Shown: positions 1-7,767, numbered from the stretch's first letter. The stretch: DNA of 18,354 bases from SKW197 sp049970095 (GCA_049970095.1 JBMFNP010000038.1:1-18354); one strand, 5' to 3'. Notes: generated from the letters alone by a model not told the origin. A program made the numbers and translations.

Positions 1-1
1 C

Positions 2-88
2 GGGGTATCGTCAGATACCCCTTAACACAGGTACCGTAGGGTGTAACCCCGTGAGGTTACCGTAAGGGGAGGGGGCTTGCCCCTCCCC
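2..88. repeat. GC-rich cluster of three stem-loops at the left edge
   Basis: Three consecutive perfect hairpins are visible. One pairs 2-9 with 14-21 (8 bp, 4-nt loop). One pairs 43-48 with 55-60 (6 bp, 6-nt loop). One pairs 66-74 with 80-88 (9 bp, 5-nt loop). The words at 30-41 and 55-69 are imperfect direct repeats of each other (GGTACCGTAGGG and GGTTACCGTAAGGGG). The composition is far richer in GC than the surrounding genes. No reading frame, tRNA or known riboswitch was recognised here. It could be the end of a structured RNA, terminators of a gene to the left, or a repetitive extragenic palindrome. The window edge prevents a decision. Confidence 0.6.
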
Positions 89-95
89 TCGTAGG

Positions 96-103
96 TAATA
101 TAT
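96..103 (+). promoter_or_regulatory. TATA-like box of the NAD kinase-tdh-kbl operon
   Basis: The octamer TAATATAT is centred about 26 nt before the ATG at 124/127. This is the usual archaeal distance between TATA box and transcription start, so the transcript would be nearly leaderless. No Shine-Dalgarno sequence precedes that ATG, which agrees with leaderless initiation. Confidence 0.5.
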
Positions 104-123
104 CCTCCTTGCGCTTTTTACCC

Positions 124-1278
124 ATGATGATTAGAATAGGATTTTTGGTGAATCCAATTGCGGGTATGGGTGGTGCAGTGGGGCTGAAGGGTACAGACAA
201 TGTGGTTCAGGAAGCAATACTCAAAGGTGCAAAACCTGTTGCCCCTAATAGAGCAAGAAAATTTTTTGAAGTTCTATCAGACCAGTTTCCGCACATTATT
301 GGAAAAGTTTCTGGCAATACAGAAATGCTAACCAGATGGTACACTGTTGGTGATCCGATGGGTTATTCCATCTGCAGAAGTGCAGGGTTAGACCCTGAGG
401 TGGCTTACATCCCAGAAAAACCAGAGACCACAGCGAAGGATACAATAGGCGCAGTTAGAGCCTTTCTTGAAAAAAAATGCGACATTATCATATTTTGTGG
501 TGGTGATGGTACAGCCAGAGATATATGTTCTGCAGTGGGCACCAGTGTTCCCGTACTCGGAATTCCTTCGGGTGTCAAAATGCATTCTGGCGTTTTTGCA
601 ACCACACCTGAAAGCTGTGCGCATGTGCTTGCTGGGTTTGTGAATAGAGATTTAAGAACAGGGGAAACCGAAATTCTTGATGTGGATGAAGAGGCATATA
701 GAGAGGGTGTCTGGAAAGTGAAGTTGTTTGGATTTTGTCTGACACCAGTTGAACCAGAATTTGTGCAGGGCAGCAAGTGTGTGATAGAAGTGGATGAAAG
801 TGAAATCCTTGAGGGCATTGCAGACCATCTAATTGAAGAGATGGAAAATGCAAGAAACACACTGTTTGTTTTTGGTCCAGGATCAACAACAGCACATGTG
901 TTTCAGAAACTCAGAATTGAAAAAACAATCCTGGGCATTGATTGCGTGCTGAACAAAAAATTGATTGCGAGGGATGTAGCTGAGAAGGATTTGCTTGAAT
1001 TAACAGCACGATACAGGGATGTGGTGCTTGTGCTGAGCCCTATTGGAGGACAGGGATTTGTGCTGGGGAGAGGAAACCAGCAGATAAGCCCTGCAGTTAT
1101 TTCTAAAATTCCAATTGACAATATAAGAATTATCGCCACACCTGCTAAACTGGCGTCAATTCCAGCTTTAAGATTTGATATACCCGATAAGAAAATTATG
1201 GATAAGTTTAAGGAGAGGAAGTATTTGCCTGTTATCACAGGATATCATATCTGTACACTTAAAGCAGTGCAGGTATGA
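124..1278 (+). CDS. ATP/polyphosphate-dependent NAD kinase, archaeal COG3199 type
   Basis: The predicted 384-residue protein would phosphorylate NAD to NADP in the cytoplasm. The N-terminus has the glycine-rich NPIAGMGG segment (about residues 10-17) and the GLKGTDN motif (20-26) typical of this archaeal family. The hallmark GGDGTARD of the diacylglycerol/NAD-kinase fold is at 126-133. The length fits COG3199 proteins, which are longer than classical NadK. A TTG at 109 is in frame, but the TATA-like box at 96-103 lies about 26 nt from the ATG pair at 124/127, so I chose the ATG. Tdh follows after 18 nt, so the two are probably co-transcribed. The exact phosphate donor cannot be read from sequence. 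The family assignment is firm. Confidence 0.87.
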   Translation: MMIRIGFLVNPIAGMGGAVGLKGTDNVVQEAILKGAKPVAPNRARKFFEVLSDQFPHIIGKVSGNTEMLTRWYTVGDPMGYSICRSAGLDPEVAYIPEKPETTAKDTIGAVRAFLEKKCDIIIFCGGDGTARDICSAVGTSVPVLGIPSGVKMHSGVFATTPESCAHVLAGFVNRDLRTGETEILDVDEEAYREGVWKVKLFGFCLTPVEPEFVQGSKCVIEVDESEILEGIADHLIEEMENARNTLFVFGPGSTTAHVFQKLRIEKTILGIDCVLNKKLIARDVAEKDLLELTARYRDVVLVLSPIGGQGFVLGRGNQQISPAVISKIPIDNIRIIATPAKLASIPALRFDIPDKKIMDKFKERKYLPVITGYHICTLKAVQV

Positions 1279-1296
1279 AATGACAGAGGTGTAAAA

Positions 1297-2343
1297 ATGC
1301 AGGCAGTGGTAAAAGTAAAAGGGGAGCCAAATGGCACAGAGTTCAGAGATGTTCCTCTCCCTGAGATAGGGGCAAATGATGTTCTTATAAAGGTGAAGGT
1401 TGCCTCCATCTGCGGTACAGATGTGCATATATTCAACTGGGATGAATGGGCAAAAGACCGTATCAGGCTTCCGCTCGTCTATGGACATGAATTTGCAGGT
1501 GAGGTTGTGGAAATTGGAAAAAATGTAAGGTTTGTAAAGGTAGGGGAATTCGTTTCCGGTGAGTGCCATATTGCTTGCGGTCACTGTTTCAACTGCAGAA
1601 ACGGACTTGCCCATATTTGCCTAAACACAAAAATTTTCGGTGTGGACAGAGATGGTGCTTTTGCTGATTACATTTCCATACCAGAATCAAATGTCTGGCA
1701 TAATGACCCCTCCCTCCCCCCAGACTTATGCTCTGTTCAGGACCCTCTGGGAAATGCGGTGCACACAGTATTTTCCACGGACTTTGTGAGTAGAGATGTT
1801 GCTGTTTTGGGGCTGGGACCAATTGGAGCAATGTGTGTGGCAATCCTGAAAACCTGTGGGGCTGGTAGAATCTTCGCAATTGAAAGGAAAAACGAATACA
1901 GAATAAAACTTGCTAAGGATGTGGGTGCGGATTTTGCATTGGACTCTGTGGATGAGGATGTGCCAGGTATAGTGAAAAGAGAAACTGGTGGCAAGGGCGT
2001 GGATGTTGTGCTTGAGGTCGCTGGAACACCAGAAGCTGTGCAAACTGGCCTTGACATTCTTCGCCCAGGTGGTAAAATATCACTGCTTGGAGTGTACTCA
2101 AAGCCCCTTACTCTTGACCTTTCAAAAAGTGTGGTGTTCAAGTATGCAACAATTCAGGGAATAACCGGGAGGTTGATGTATGACACATGGTACAGAATGG
2201 CAGGGCTTTACAGAATTCCAGAGTTTCGTAAACGCATATCTAGAATCATCACCCATAAGTATAAATTCTCGGAGTTTTTTGAGGCAATTGAGAAAATGCG
2301 GTCAAGAGAGTGTGGAAAGGTTGTGATGTTCATGGAAAAATGA
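1297..2343 (+). CDS. tdh: L-threonine 3-dehydrogenase
   Basis: A zinc-dependent medium-chain dehydrogenase of 348 residues that oxidises L-threonine to 2-amino-3-ketobutyrate with NAD. Visible features are the catalytic zinc residues C39, H64 and E65, and the structural zinc cysteines C94, C97, C100 and C108. There is a Rossmann GLGPIG motif at 172-177, with E196 at the end of the next strand, as expected for NAD rather than NADP. The QDPLGNAVHT segment (148-157) is characteristic of Tdh. A Shine-Dalgarno GAGGTG (1286-1291) lies 5 nt before the ATG. The next gene encodes the enzyme that consumes its unstable product, which supports the specific assignment over a generic sorbitol/alcohol dehydrogenase. 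Confidence 0.95.
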   Translation: MQAVVKVKGEPNGTEFRDVPLPEIGANDVLIKVKVASICGTDVHIFNWDEWAKDRIRLPLVYGHEFAGEVVEIGKNVRFVKVGEFVSGECHIACGHCFNCRNGLAHICLNTKIFGVDRDGAFADYISIPESNVWHNDPSLPPDLCSVQDPLGNAVHTVFSTDFVSRDVAVLGLGPIGAMCVAILKTCGAGRIFAIERKNEYRIKLAKDVGADFALDSVDEDVPGIVKRETGGKGVDVVLEVAGTPEAVQTGLDILRPGGKISLLGVYSKPLTLDLSKSVVFKYATIQGITGRLMYDTWYRMAGLYRIPEFRKRISRIITHKYKFSEFFEAIEKMRSRECGKVVMFMEK

Positions 2344-2353
2344 GGTGAAAAAA

Positions 2354-3541
2354 ATGAAAAGAGATCCAACTGGATTTTTGAAAACAGAATACGAAGAACT
2401 AGTGGCGAAAGCATTTGACTGGAAAATTCGTGTGGTGCAGGGACCCTCAACGCCAAGACTCACTGTGGATGGAAAAAAGGTAATCATGTTTTGCAGCAAT
2501 AATTACCTGAATCTTAGCAATCATCCAAAACTGATTGAGGCAGCAAAGAAAGCACTGGATACCCATGGTGCAGGTTCAGGAAGTGTGCGGGCAATTGCAG
2601 GGACGATGGATTTACACATAGAGTTGGAGAAGAGAATCGCAAAATTTAAGCGAAGGGAGGCAGCACTTTATTATCAAACTGGATTTGCTGCAAATGCTGG
2701 TCTGATACCCCAGCTTGCTGGAGAAGGTGATGCAATACTCACAGATGAATTGAACCATGGAAGTATAATTGACGGCGTGCGCCTGAGTAAAGCAAAGCGT
2801 TACATCTATCCACACAATGACATGGCTGGGCTGGAAAATGCCCTTAAACAGGCTGACAGGGAAAATGCAAGGCGCATTCTAATAGTGACTGATGCGGTTT
2901 TCAGCATGGATGGAGATATTGCAAAGGCAAAGGAGATATGCAAGCTTGCTGAAGAGTATGGTGCAATGACATATTTTGATGATGCACATGGTGAAGGGGT
3001 GCTTGGTGAAGGTGGCAGAGGCATTGGTTCTCATTTCGGAATTGAAGACAAAATTCATGTGGAAATGGGTACATTCTCAAAGGCACTGGGTGTCGTGGGT
3101 GGAATGATTGCTGGCTCACAGGATTTAATAAACTTTGCCTATAACAAATCCAGAACTTGGCTGCTTTCTGGAAGTGCACCCCCTGCCACTGTAGCTTCAT
3201 GCATTGCTGCAATAGATGTGCTTGAATCAGAACCCTGGCATGTGCAGAAACTCTGGGAAAATACAAGATATGTGCGCAAGGAGTTACAGAGCATGGGCTA
3301 TGACACTGGTAACAGTGAAACCCCTATCATTCCTGTAATTCTGGGCAGGAGTGAGCTTGCAAAGCAGTTCAGTGAGATGCTCTTCCAGGAGGGCGTATTT
3401 GCACTTCCAATCGTATTTCCGATGGTGGCGAGAGACAAAGCAAGAATCAGGAACATAATGAATGCTGGTCATACAAAGGAGGATCTGAACGAAGTACTCG
3501 CTGCCTATGAGAAAATCGGGAAAAAGCTGAAAGCTGTGTAA
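2354..3541 (+). CDS. kbl: 2-amino-3-ketobutyrate CoA ligase (glycine C-acetyltransferase)
   Basis: A PLP-dependent alpha-oxoamine synthase of 395 residues that cleaves 2-amino-3-ketobutyrate with CoA into glycine and acetyl-CoA. The PLP-site motif FDDAHGEG is at 208-215 (D210 and H212 in the cofactor pocket). The Schiff-base lysine is K243 in GTFSKALG. The glycine-rich GAGSGSVR segment near residue 75 is also typical. The closest alternatives, AONS (BioF) and serine palmitoyltransferase, are less likely because tdh lies immediately upstream. I chose ATG 2354 because GAGGTGA (2342-2348) precedes it by 5 nt. The in-frame GTG at 2345 is part of that Shine-Dalgarno sequence. The tdh stop overlaps the ribosome binding site, so translation is probably coupled. 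Confidence 0.94.
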   Translation: MKRDPTGFLKTEYEELVAKAFDWKIRVVQGPSTPRLTVDGKKVIMFCSNNYLNLSNHPKLIEAAKKALDTHGAGSGSVRAIAGTMDLHIELEKRIAKFKRREAALYYQTGFAANAGLIPQLAGEGDAILTDELNHGSIIDGVRLSKAKRYIYPHNDMAGLENALKQADRENARRILIVTDAVFSMDGDIAKAKEICKLAEEYGAMTYFDDAHGEGVLGEGGRGIGSHFGIEDKIHVEMGTFSKALGVVGGMIAGSQDLINFAYNKSRTWLLSGSAPPATVASCIAAIDVLESEPWHVQKLWENTRYVRKELQSMGYDTGNSETPIIPVILGRSELAKQFSEMLFQEGVFALPIVFPMVARDKARIRNIMNAGHTKEDLNEVLAAYEKIGKKLKAV

Positions 3542-3552
3542 ATATTTCAAAC

Positions 3553-3558
3553 TTTTTT
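3553..3558 (+). terminator. Oligo-T terminator after kbl
   Basis: A run of six T lies 12 nt after the kbl stop codon, in the 18-bp gap before the convergent flavoprotein gene. Oligo-T stretches without a hairpin are the usual archaeal termination signal. A second six-T run (3569-3574) lies just inside the opposing gene. Confidence 0.5.
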
Positions 3559-3559
3559 A

Positions 3560-4909
3560 TTACCAGCCTTTTTTCAGCACCAATTCCGCTGCAATACATA
3601 CAGGGTTCCAGATGTCTGCAACAGGTGGAGAATAGCATGTATCCATATGTAGGAGGTCCCATGGTTTTACACCTTTATCAATTGCCAGGGAGAGGAGGTT
3701 CACATACCCCAATGCCCCTTCTTTTGTTACTATCTGTCCGCCAATAATCTGTGAATCCTCTTTTCTGAATACAAGTTTTATCTTCATTTCTCCTGTGCCT
3801 GGAAAATACTCTGCCCTTGTTTTCCATGGCACTGCAATGCTCACAACCTCAATTCCCAGTGCCTTTGCCTGCCATTCGGTCAATCCCACAGAGCCCACTT
3901 CTATATCAAAAATTCTTGTGACTGATGCATTTAAGGTGCCTTTGTATACAGCATTTCCACCAGTTGCATTTATTCCTGCGACCTTACCCTGTCGCACCGC
4001 AGTTGTTCCTAACTGGGAAAGCACATTCTTTCCTGAAACTTTGTGTACTGTTTCCACGCAATCTCCTGCTGCATAAACACTTTCTGCACTAGTTTCCATG
4101 CGTTCATTTACTGTTATCCCGCCAAATTCCCCAACTTTAATACCTGATTTTTGTGCAAGCTCTGAGTTTGGTTTAACTCCTGTTGCAAAAATCACAATTT
4201 CGCAGGGCACATCTTGATTCTCCACAATCACCTTGCTTACTTTCTCTTCCCCTTCTATACTTTCTACTTTCTTGCCCAGATGAATTTTTATTCCGTGTTT
4301 TTCAATTTTCTCCTGAACAAGTTTCGCCATATCAGGGTCGAGCATCGGCTTCAGAATGGAATCCTGGAGTTCCACCACCCATACACTCACTCCCGCTTTT
4401 TTCAATGTGTATGCGGTTTCCAGCCCGATAAGTCCTGCACCTACTATAACAGCCCTTTTTGAATGTTTAATGTTCATACTGATATTAATTGCATCATCAA
4501 GGGTGCGAAGCGCAAACACACCAGCTTTATCTATCCCTGGCATCCTTGGAATTGCAGGCTTTGCACCTGTACAAAGAATGAGTGTGTCATAACTCTCTGA
4601 ATTTTCCTTCTGGTTTTCGTCTATATATGTGATTCTTTTTGCGGATATGTCTATCTCTCTAACCTTACTCCTCAGCCTTGGAATTACATTTATCATCTTG
4701 AAAAAGTTTTCTTTCTGTGTGATCAGATTTTTTGGCTCTGAAATCTCACCATCAAGTATGAAAGGAAGTCCACACCTGGAATAGGGAAGCACTCTTTCTT
4801 CAGAAAACATGGCTATCTGTGCACTCCTGCTTTCCTTTCTTGCATTCATTACTGCACTAAGCGCTGCAGCCCCACCACCCACAACTAGTATCTTTTTCCT
4901 CTGTTCCAT
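3560..4909 (-). CDS. FAD-dependent NAD(P)H oxidoreductase, CoA-disulfide reductase/NADH oxidase family
   Basis: A pyridine nucleotide-disulfide oxidoreductase family flavoprotein of 449 residues, probably cytoplasmic. It has an N-terminal FAD-binding VVGGGAAA (9-16), a second dinucleotide site GAGLIGLE (157-164) followed by E180, which favours NADH, and a YAAGDC flavin motif near residue 290. A single redox cysteine, C46 in YSRCGLPF, replaces the CxxxxC pair of classical disulfide reductases. This is the hallmark of CoA-disulfide reductases, Nox and NADH peroxidases. The C-terminal dimerisation segment (YSPPVADIWNPV) also fits. The substrate (CoA disulfide, oxygen, sulfur or peroxide) cannot be decided from sequence. 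An in-frame GTG lies at 4927, but a TATA-like box at 4932-4938 is about 26 nt from ATG 4909, so I take that ATG as a leaderless start. Confidence 0.88.
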   Translation of the reverse strand: MEQRKKILVVGGGAAALSAVMNARKESRSAQIAMFSEERVLPYSRCGLPFILDGEISEPKNLITQKENFFKMINVIPRLRSKVREIDISAKRITYIDENQKENSESYDTLILCTGAKPAIPRMPGIDKAGVFALRTLDDAINISMNIKHSKRAVIVGAGLIGLETAYTLKKAGVSVWVVELQDSILKPMLDPDMAKLVQEKIEKHGIKIHLGKKVESIEGEEKVSKVIVENQDVPCEIVIFATGVKPNSELAQKSGIKVGEFGGITVNERMETSAESVYAAGDCVETVHKVSGKNVLSQLGTTAVRQGKVAGINATGGNAVYKGTLNASVTRIFDIEVGSVGLTEWQAKALGIEVVSIAVPWKTRAEYFPGTGEMKIKLVFRKEDSQIIGGQIVTKEGALGYVNLLSLAIDKGVKPWDLLHMDTCYSPPVADIWNPVCIAAELVLKKGW

Positions 4910-4931
4910 GCTTGGAAGAAACAACACAGGT

Positions 4932-4938
4932 AAATAAG
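4932..4938 (-). promoter_or_regulatory. TATA-like box of the CoA-disulfide reductase-like gene
   Basis: On the minus strand the heptamer TTATTTA is centred about 26 nt before ATG 4909, with no Shine-Dalgarno sequence between. This suggests the gene has its own leaderless promoter although the upstream gene is on the same strand only 48 nt away. Confidence 0.4.
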
Positions 4939-4957
4939 ATTAATGAGGAAAGGAAAT

Positions 4958-5878
4958 TTAGGACAGAAATTTTCTTTGTTTCTGGGGAATGAGTGCAATC
5001 AGGAGGCTCATGGGTACCAAAATAATTAACCACGAACCATAGTGTTCAGGTACAGGCTGTGCTGAAATGTTGAGTGTAGCACTCTGATAAATCTCAGCAG
5101 AGTAATAGGGATAAGTTCCACCATTGTAACTCCTATCATGGTTCTGGACAAAGACCACAATCCACAACCTGTCTGTTTCCCATGTCCCCTCAATTGTGAA
5201 ATTTTTCTGAAGCGAGAGTGTCTGCCCAGTACCGATATTCAGTAAATCTGTGCCTAGACTTTTCACAGCATCAAATCTGAGCCAGTATGTTCTCCCACCA
5301 GAGATCACACTCCTATTTTTATCTTCACAAATTACAAAATGCACCCATGTGCCATTTGTGGAAGAAGGTGGAGGGTTGAGGGCCGTTATCTCCGCATTTA
5401 CAATTCCATAGTTTCCATTTATATAACCTGAGATTGAGATAGAAAAATTCGCTGGAATCCCAACTCTCTCATTTATTTTTGTTTTATAGTCGTTGTACAC
5501 CGTGTTGTCATTTGGGTTTGTTGAGCCACCGATTGTGGGATTGAGACCGTCAAAAAAGGTTGTTGGGTAGCCAGGCACACCATAAAAATCTGCACGATTT
5601 GGGCCAGAACCGTCGGGTGTTTCATAACCATCCCCAATGTGCCATTCTATTATTGCAAGAGTAGTGCGATTCATCTCGTTCGCAAGAGTGTTCAATGCCC
5701 CTTCAGCACCCGGACAGTAGGGACACCATGTGCCTGTAAAGCATTCTGCAAGTACTGTTCTGGCTGTTGTATCTTTTGTCTCTGGGAGTTTGCTCTCAGC
5801 CCTGGTGCCACCACACATTATACTCCCTGCTGTACAGAGCAAAGCAGTTAGAAGCAAACACAATATTTTTACTTGCAT
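4958..5878 (-). CDS. Exported thioredoxin-like protein with CPYC motif and C-terminal membrane anchor
   Basis: A 306-residue protein. It starts with a hydrophobic signal peptide (about residues 3-20, followed by small residues and a cysteine). A thioredoxin-like domain follows, with the redox motif C52-P-Y-C55 in the context GTWCPYC and a cis-proline-type GYPTTFFDG (P105). The next ~170 residues look like a beta-rich, Asn/Thr/Gly-rich extracellular domain. The end has PVPE (275-278), one membrane segment (about 282-298) and a basic tail QKQRKF. The domain order resembles Omp28/thioredoxin-like exported proteins. Its role is probably extracytoplasmic disulfide chemistry, but the substrate is unknown. 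A Shine-Dalgarno GGTGAT (5889-5884) lies 5 nt before the ATG. C7, C15 and C22 lie within the signal region. Confidence 0.8.
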   Translation of the reverse strand: MQVKILCLLLTALLCTAGSIMCGGTRAESKLPETKDTTARTVLAECFTGTWCPYCPGAEGALNTLANEMNRTTLAIIEWHIGDGYETPDGSGPNRADFYGVPGYPTTFFDGLNPTIGGSTNPNDNTVYNDYKTKINERVGIPANFSISISGYINGNYGIVNAEITALNPPPSSTNGTWVHFVICEDKNRSVISGGRTYWLRFDAVKSLGTDLLNIGTGQTLSLQKNFTIEGTWETDRLWIVVFVQNHDRSYNGGTYPYYSAEIYQSATLNISAQPVPEHYGSWLIILVPMSLLIALIPQKQRKFLS

Positions 5879-5907
5879 TCGGAATCACCAGTTACCTATA
5901 TAGACAT

Positions 5908-5975
5908 ACAGATATACAGATATATAAAACGGTCTGTGCACACGCGCTTATATGCTCAACAGATAAAAACAGATA
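5908..5975. promoter_or_regulatory. Four ACAGATA words in the divergent promoter region
   Basis: The heptamer ACAGATA occurs on the + strand at 5908-5914, 5916-5922, 5959-5965 and 5969-5975. The copies form two close pairs with 8-nt and 10-nt periods. The left pair abuts the minus-strand TATA box and the right pair abuts the plus-strand TATA box. The arrangement looks like an operator for a regulator of one or both divergent genes. It could also be chance repetition in AT-rich promoter DNA. Confidence 0.45.
5920..5929 (-). promoter_or_regulatory. TATA box of the exported CPYC protein gene
   Basis: On the minus strand this reads TTTTATATAT, close to the archaeal consensus. A start about 26 nt downstream would fall near 5899 and give a leader of about 20 nt that contains the GGTGAT ribosome binding site. 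Confidence 0.5.
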
Positions 5976-5981
5976 AATATA
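5973..5981 (+). promoter_or_regulatory. TATA-like box of the ribH-ssnA-preA-cysS operon
   Basis: ATAAATATA lies about 41 nt before ATG 6018. The predicted transcription start is near 6003, leaving a short leader with GAAGGA (6003-6008) about 9 nt from the ATG. The ACAGATA copy at 5969-5975 overlaps the box, so a bound regulator would block TBP. Confidence 0.45.
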
Positions 5982-6017
5982 ACGGAGGAATAGGGTAGAA
6001 TTGAAGGATGTGTGAAT

Positions 6018-6446
6018 ATGGCTGACAAAATAAGGATTGGAATAGTAGTGAGTGAATTCAACTATGACATCACAATGATGATGCTGGAACGGGCGAAGGC
6101 ACATGCCAATTTCCTTGGCATAGAAATAGCAGAAGTAGTGACGATGCCAGGGGTGTATGACCTCCCAATTGCTGTGAAGAAACTTCTTAAGCGAAAGGAT
6201 ATTGATGGTGTAGTTGCACTTGGTGCGGTAATAAAAGGAGAAACAGATCATGACCAGATTGTGATGCAGAACGCAGCAAGAAAACTGGCAGACCTGAGTG
6301 TAGAGTATGAGAAGCCTGTGGGTCTTGGGATTTCAGGTCCTGGGATGAGCAGGTTGCAGGCAGAGGACCGTATTGAAAATGCAAAGAATGCGGTGGAAAG
6401 CGTGGTTAAGCAAATAAGGGCTTTGAAGGGACTGAACAAAGAGTGA
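6018..6446 (+). CDS. ribH: 6,7-dimethyl-8-ribityllumazine synthase, archaeal type
   Basis: This 142-residue protein condenses 5-amino-6-ribitylamino-uracil with 3,4-dihydroxy-2-butanone 4-phosphate to form lumazine, the penultimate step of riboflavin synthesis. It contains VSEFNYDIT near the N-terminus (F14 stacks on the substrate ring), the GVYDLP segment (45-50) and GAVIKGETDHDQI with the catalytic histidine H78. The phosphate-binding region GISGPGMSRLQAEDR is at about 104-118. Length and motifs match short archaeal RibH proteins, which assemble into capsid-like shells. An in-frame GTG at 6012 is possible, but ATG 6018 has better Shine-Dalgarno spacing. No other riboflavin gene is in the window, so its place before an amidohydrolase/dehydrogenase pair is not explained by pathway. 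Confidence 0.93.
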   Translation: MADKIRIGIVVSEFNYDITMMMLERAKAHANFLGIEIAEVVTMPGVYDLPIAVKKLLKRKDIDGVVALGAVIKGETDHDQIVMQNAARKLADLSVEYEKPVGLGISGPGMSRLQAEDRIENAKNAVESVVKQIRALKGLNKE

Positions 6447-6450
6447 TGGA

Positions 6451-7767
6451 ATGATTCTTGGCAATGCAAGAATTCTAGTTGAGAATTCCTCCCTGAAAAA
6501 AGATATGGGTATTTTAATTGAAAATGGAACCATTATAGAAATCGGAGATACACACACACTTAGGCAAAAACACAATGTGGAATTCTATGATTGCAGAAAC
6601 AGGATTGTGATGCCTGGACTCGTGTGTGCCCATACACACACATACAGTGCGTTCGCAAGAGGTATGCCTGTTAAAACTCCACTCACAGATTTCCTGCACA
6701 TTCTCAAAAATCTCTGGTGGAAGCTAGATTCAGTGCTTGATAGAGAGGCAGTGGAATATTCTGCCTGGGTTTCATTTATTGAGGGAGTAAAGCATGGAAC
6801 AACCACTTACTTTGACCACCACGCAAGCCCTCAGTATATTGCAAATTCACTGGAAACTATTGGTGATGTGGCAAAAAAAGTGGGCATCAGGGCAAACCTG
6901 AGTTATGAAATCACTGATAGATATGGAGAGGAAAAAGCAATTGAAGCGATTAAAGAGAATGAAAAGTTTGTGAAATTAAATAGGAGCCAGATGCTCACAG
7001 GCATGATCGGATTGCATGCTTCCTTTACTCTTTCAGATGAAACACTGGCAAAAGTGAAAGAGATAAAGGCAAACACAGAAAGCGGAATACACATTCATGT
7101 TGCTGAGGATGTTGTGGACGAAAAATACACAATTGAAAAATATGGGTGTGATGTGGTCTCTCGCCTTGAAAAATTTGAACTCCTGGATGAAAAAAGTTTA
7201 TGTGTGCACTGCATCCATCTCAGCGATGCGGAAATTGAGAAGCTTGCAGCAAGAGAGGCAAATATTGTACACTGTGCAGCATCCAACATGAACAACGCTG
7301 TTGGCTGGAGCAAAATCCCTCTGTTTCTCAGCAGGGACATGCCAGTATTCCTCGGAACAGACGGATTCACACACGACATGTTTACAGAGGCAAAAGTGTG
7401 CCATATTCTCCATAAATTTGCAACAGGAAAAACTACAGAGATGCCAGCAAGCAAAGCGTTTGAGCTACTCGCCGCAAATGCAAAACTTGCACAGAAGTTC
7501 TTTGGTGTAAATCTTGGGAAAATTGCAGAAGGGTATGCAGCGGATCTTGTGCTTATTGATTACAAAAACTACACACCTCTCAATTCCCTGAATTTTCCAT
7601 GGCACTTTGTCTTTGGAATGGATGCAACCCAGGTTACTGATGTGCTGGTAAACGGAAGATTTCTGGTAAAAGACAGAAAATTATGGTTTGATGAAAATCC
7701 AATCATAGAGAAAAGCATAAAAATCTCAGAGCAAATCTGGGAAAAATTTGAGAAGGTGAATACATGA
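6451..7767 (+). CDS. ssnA: SsnA-like metal-dependent aminohydrolase
   Basis: A 438-residue amidohydrolase of the COG0402 cytosine deaminase/chlorohydrolase superfamily. Metal-site residues visible are H61-T-H63 after strand 1, the histidine pair in GIHIHVAED (H214/H216), H253 and H256 in CVHCIHLSD, and D304 in LGTDG. Several segments match bacterial SsnA rather than MtaD/DadD deaminases: RIVMPGLVC, LKNLWWKLD, DHHASP, SNMNN and TDG-DMF. The substrate is not established in the family. SsnA genes accompany YgfK and selenium-dependent xanthine dehydrogenases in bacteria, where the clusters take part in anaerobic purine breakdown. The gene starts 4 nt after the ribH stop and ends in an ATGA overlap with the next gene. 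A 5'-deoxyadenosine or S-adenosylhomocysteine deaminase is the main alternative. Confidence 0.82.
   Translation: MILGNARILVENSSLKKDMGILIENGTIIEIGDTHTLRQKHNVEFYDCRNRIVMPGLVCAHTHTYSAFARGMPVKTPLTDFLHILKNLWWKLDSVLDREAVEYSAWVSFIEGVKHGTTTYFDHHASPQYIANSLETIGDVAKKVGIRANLSYEITDRYGEEKAIEAIKENEKFVKLNRSQMLTGMIGLHASFTLSDETLAKVKEIKANTESGIHIHVAEDVVDEKYTIEKYGCDVVSRLEKFELLDEKSLCVHCIHLSDAEIEKLAAREANIVHCAASNMNNAVGWSKIPLFLSRDMPVFLGTDGFTHDMFTEAKVCHILHKFATGKTTEMPASKAFELLAANAKLAQKFFGVNLGKIAEGYAADLVLIDYKNYTPLNSLNFPWHFVFGMDATQVTDVLVNGRFLVKDRKLWFDENPIIEKSIKISEQIWEKFEKVNT

Noticed and set aside
2..88. Hairpin cluster considered as a tRNA or known riboswitch
   Set aside because: No cloverleaf, CCA-side acceptor stem, T-loop GTTCRA word or known aptamer core could be found.
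405..860. Long minus-strand open frame antisense to the NAD kinase gene
   Set aside because: It shows no family motif and no promoter or ribosome binding site. It is a codon-bias shadow of a well-supported gene.
4910..4927. GTG start at 4927 for the CoA-disulfide reductase-like protein
   Set aside because: It adds six residues before the FAD motif region, lacks a ribosome binding site, and is too close to the TATA-like box for transcription to include it.
5901..5980. Short repeated words considered as a CRISPR array
   Set aside because: The repeats are only 7-8 nt and the spacing is 8-51 nt, with no repeat-spacer periodicity of the CRISPR type.
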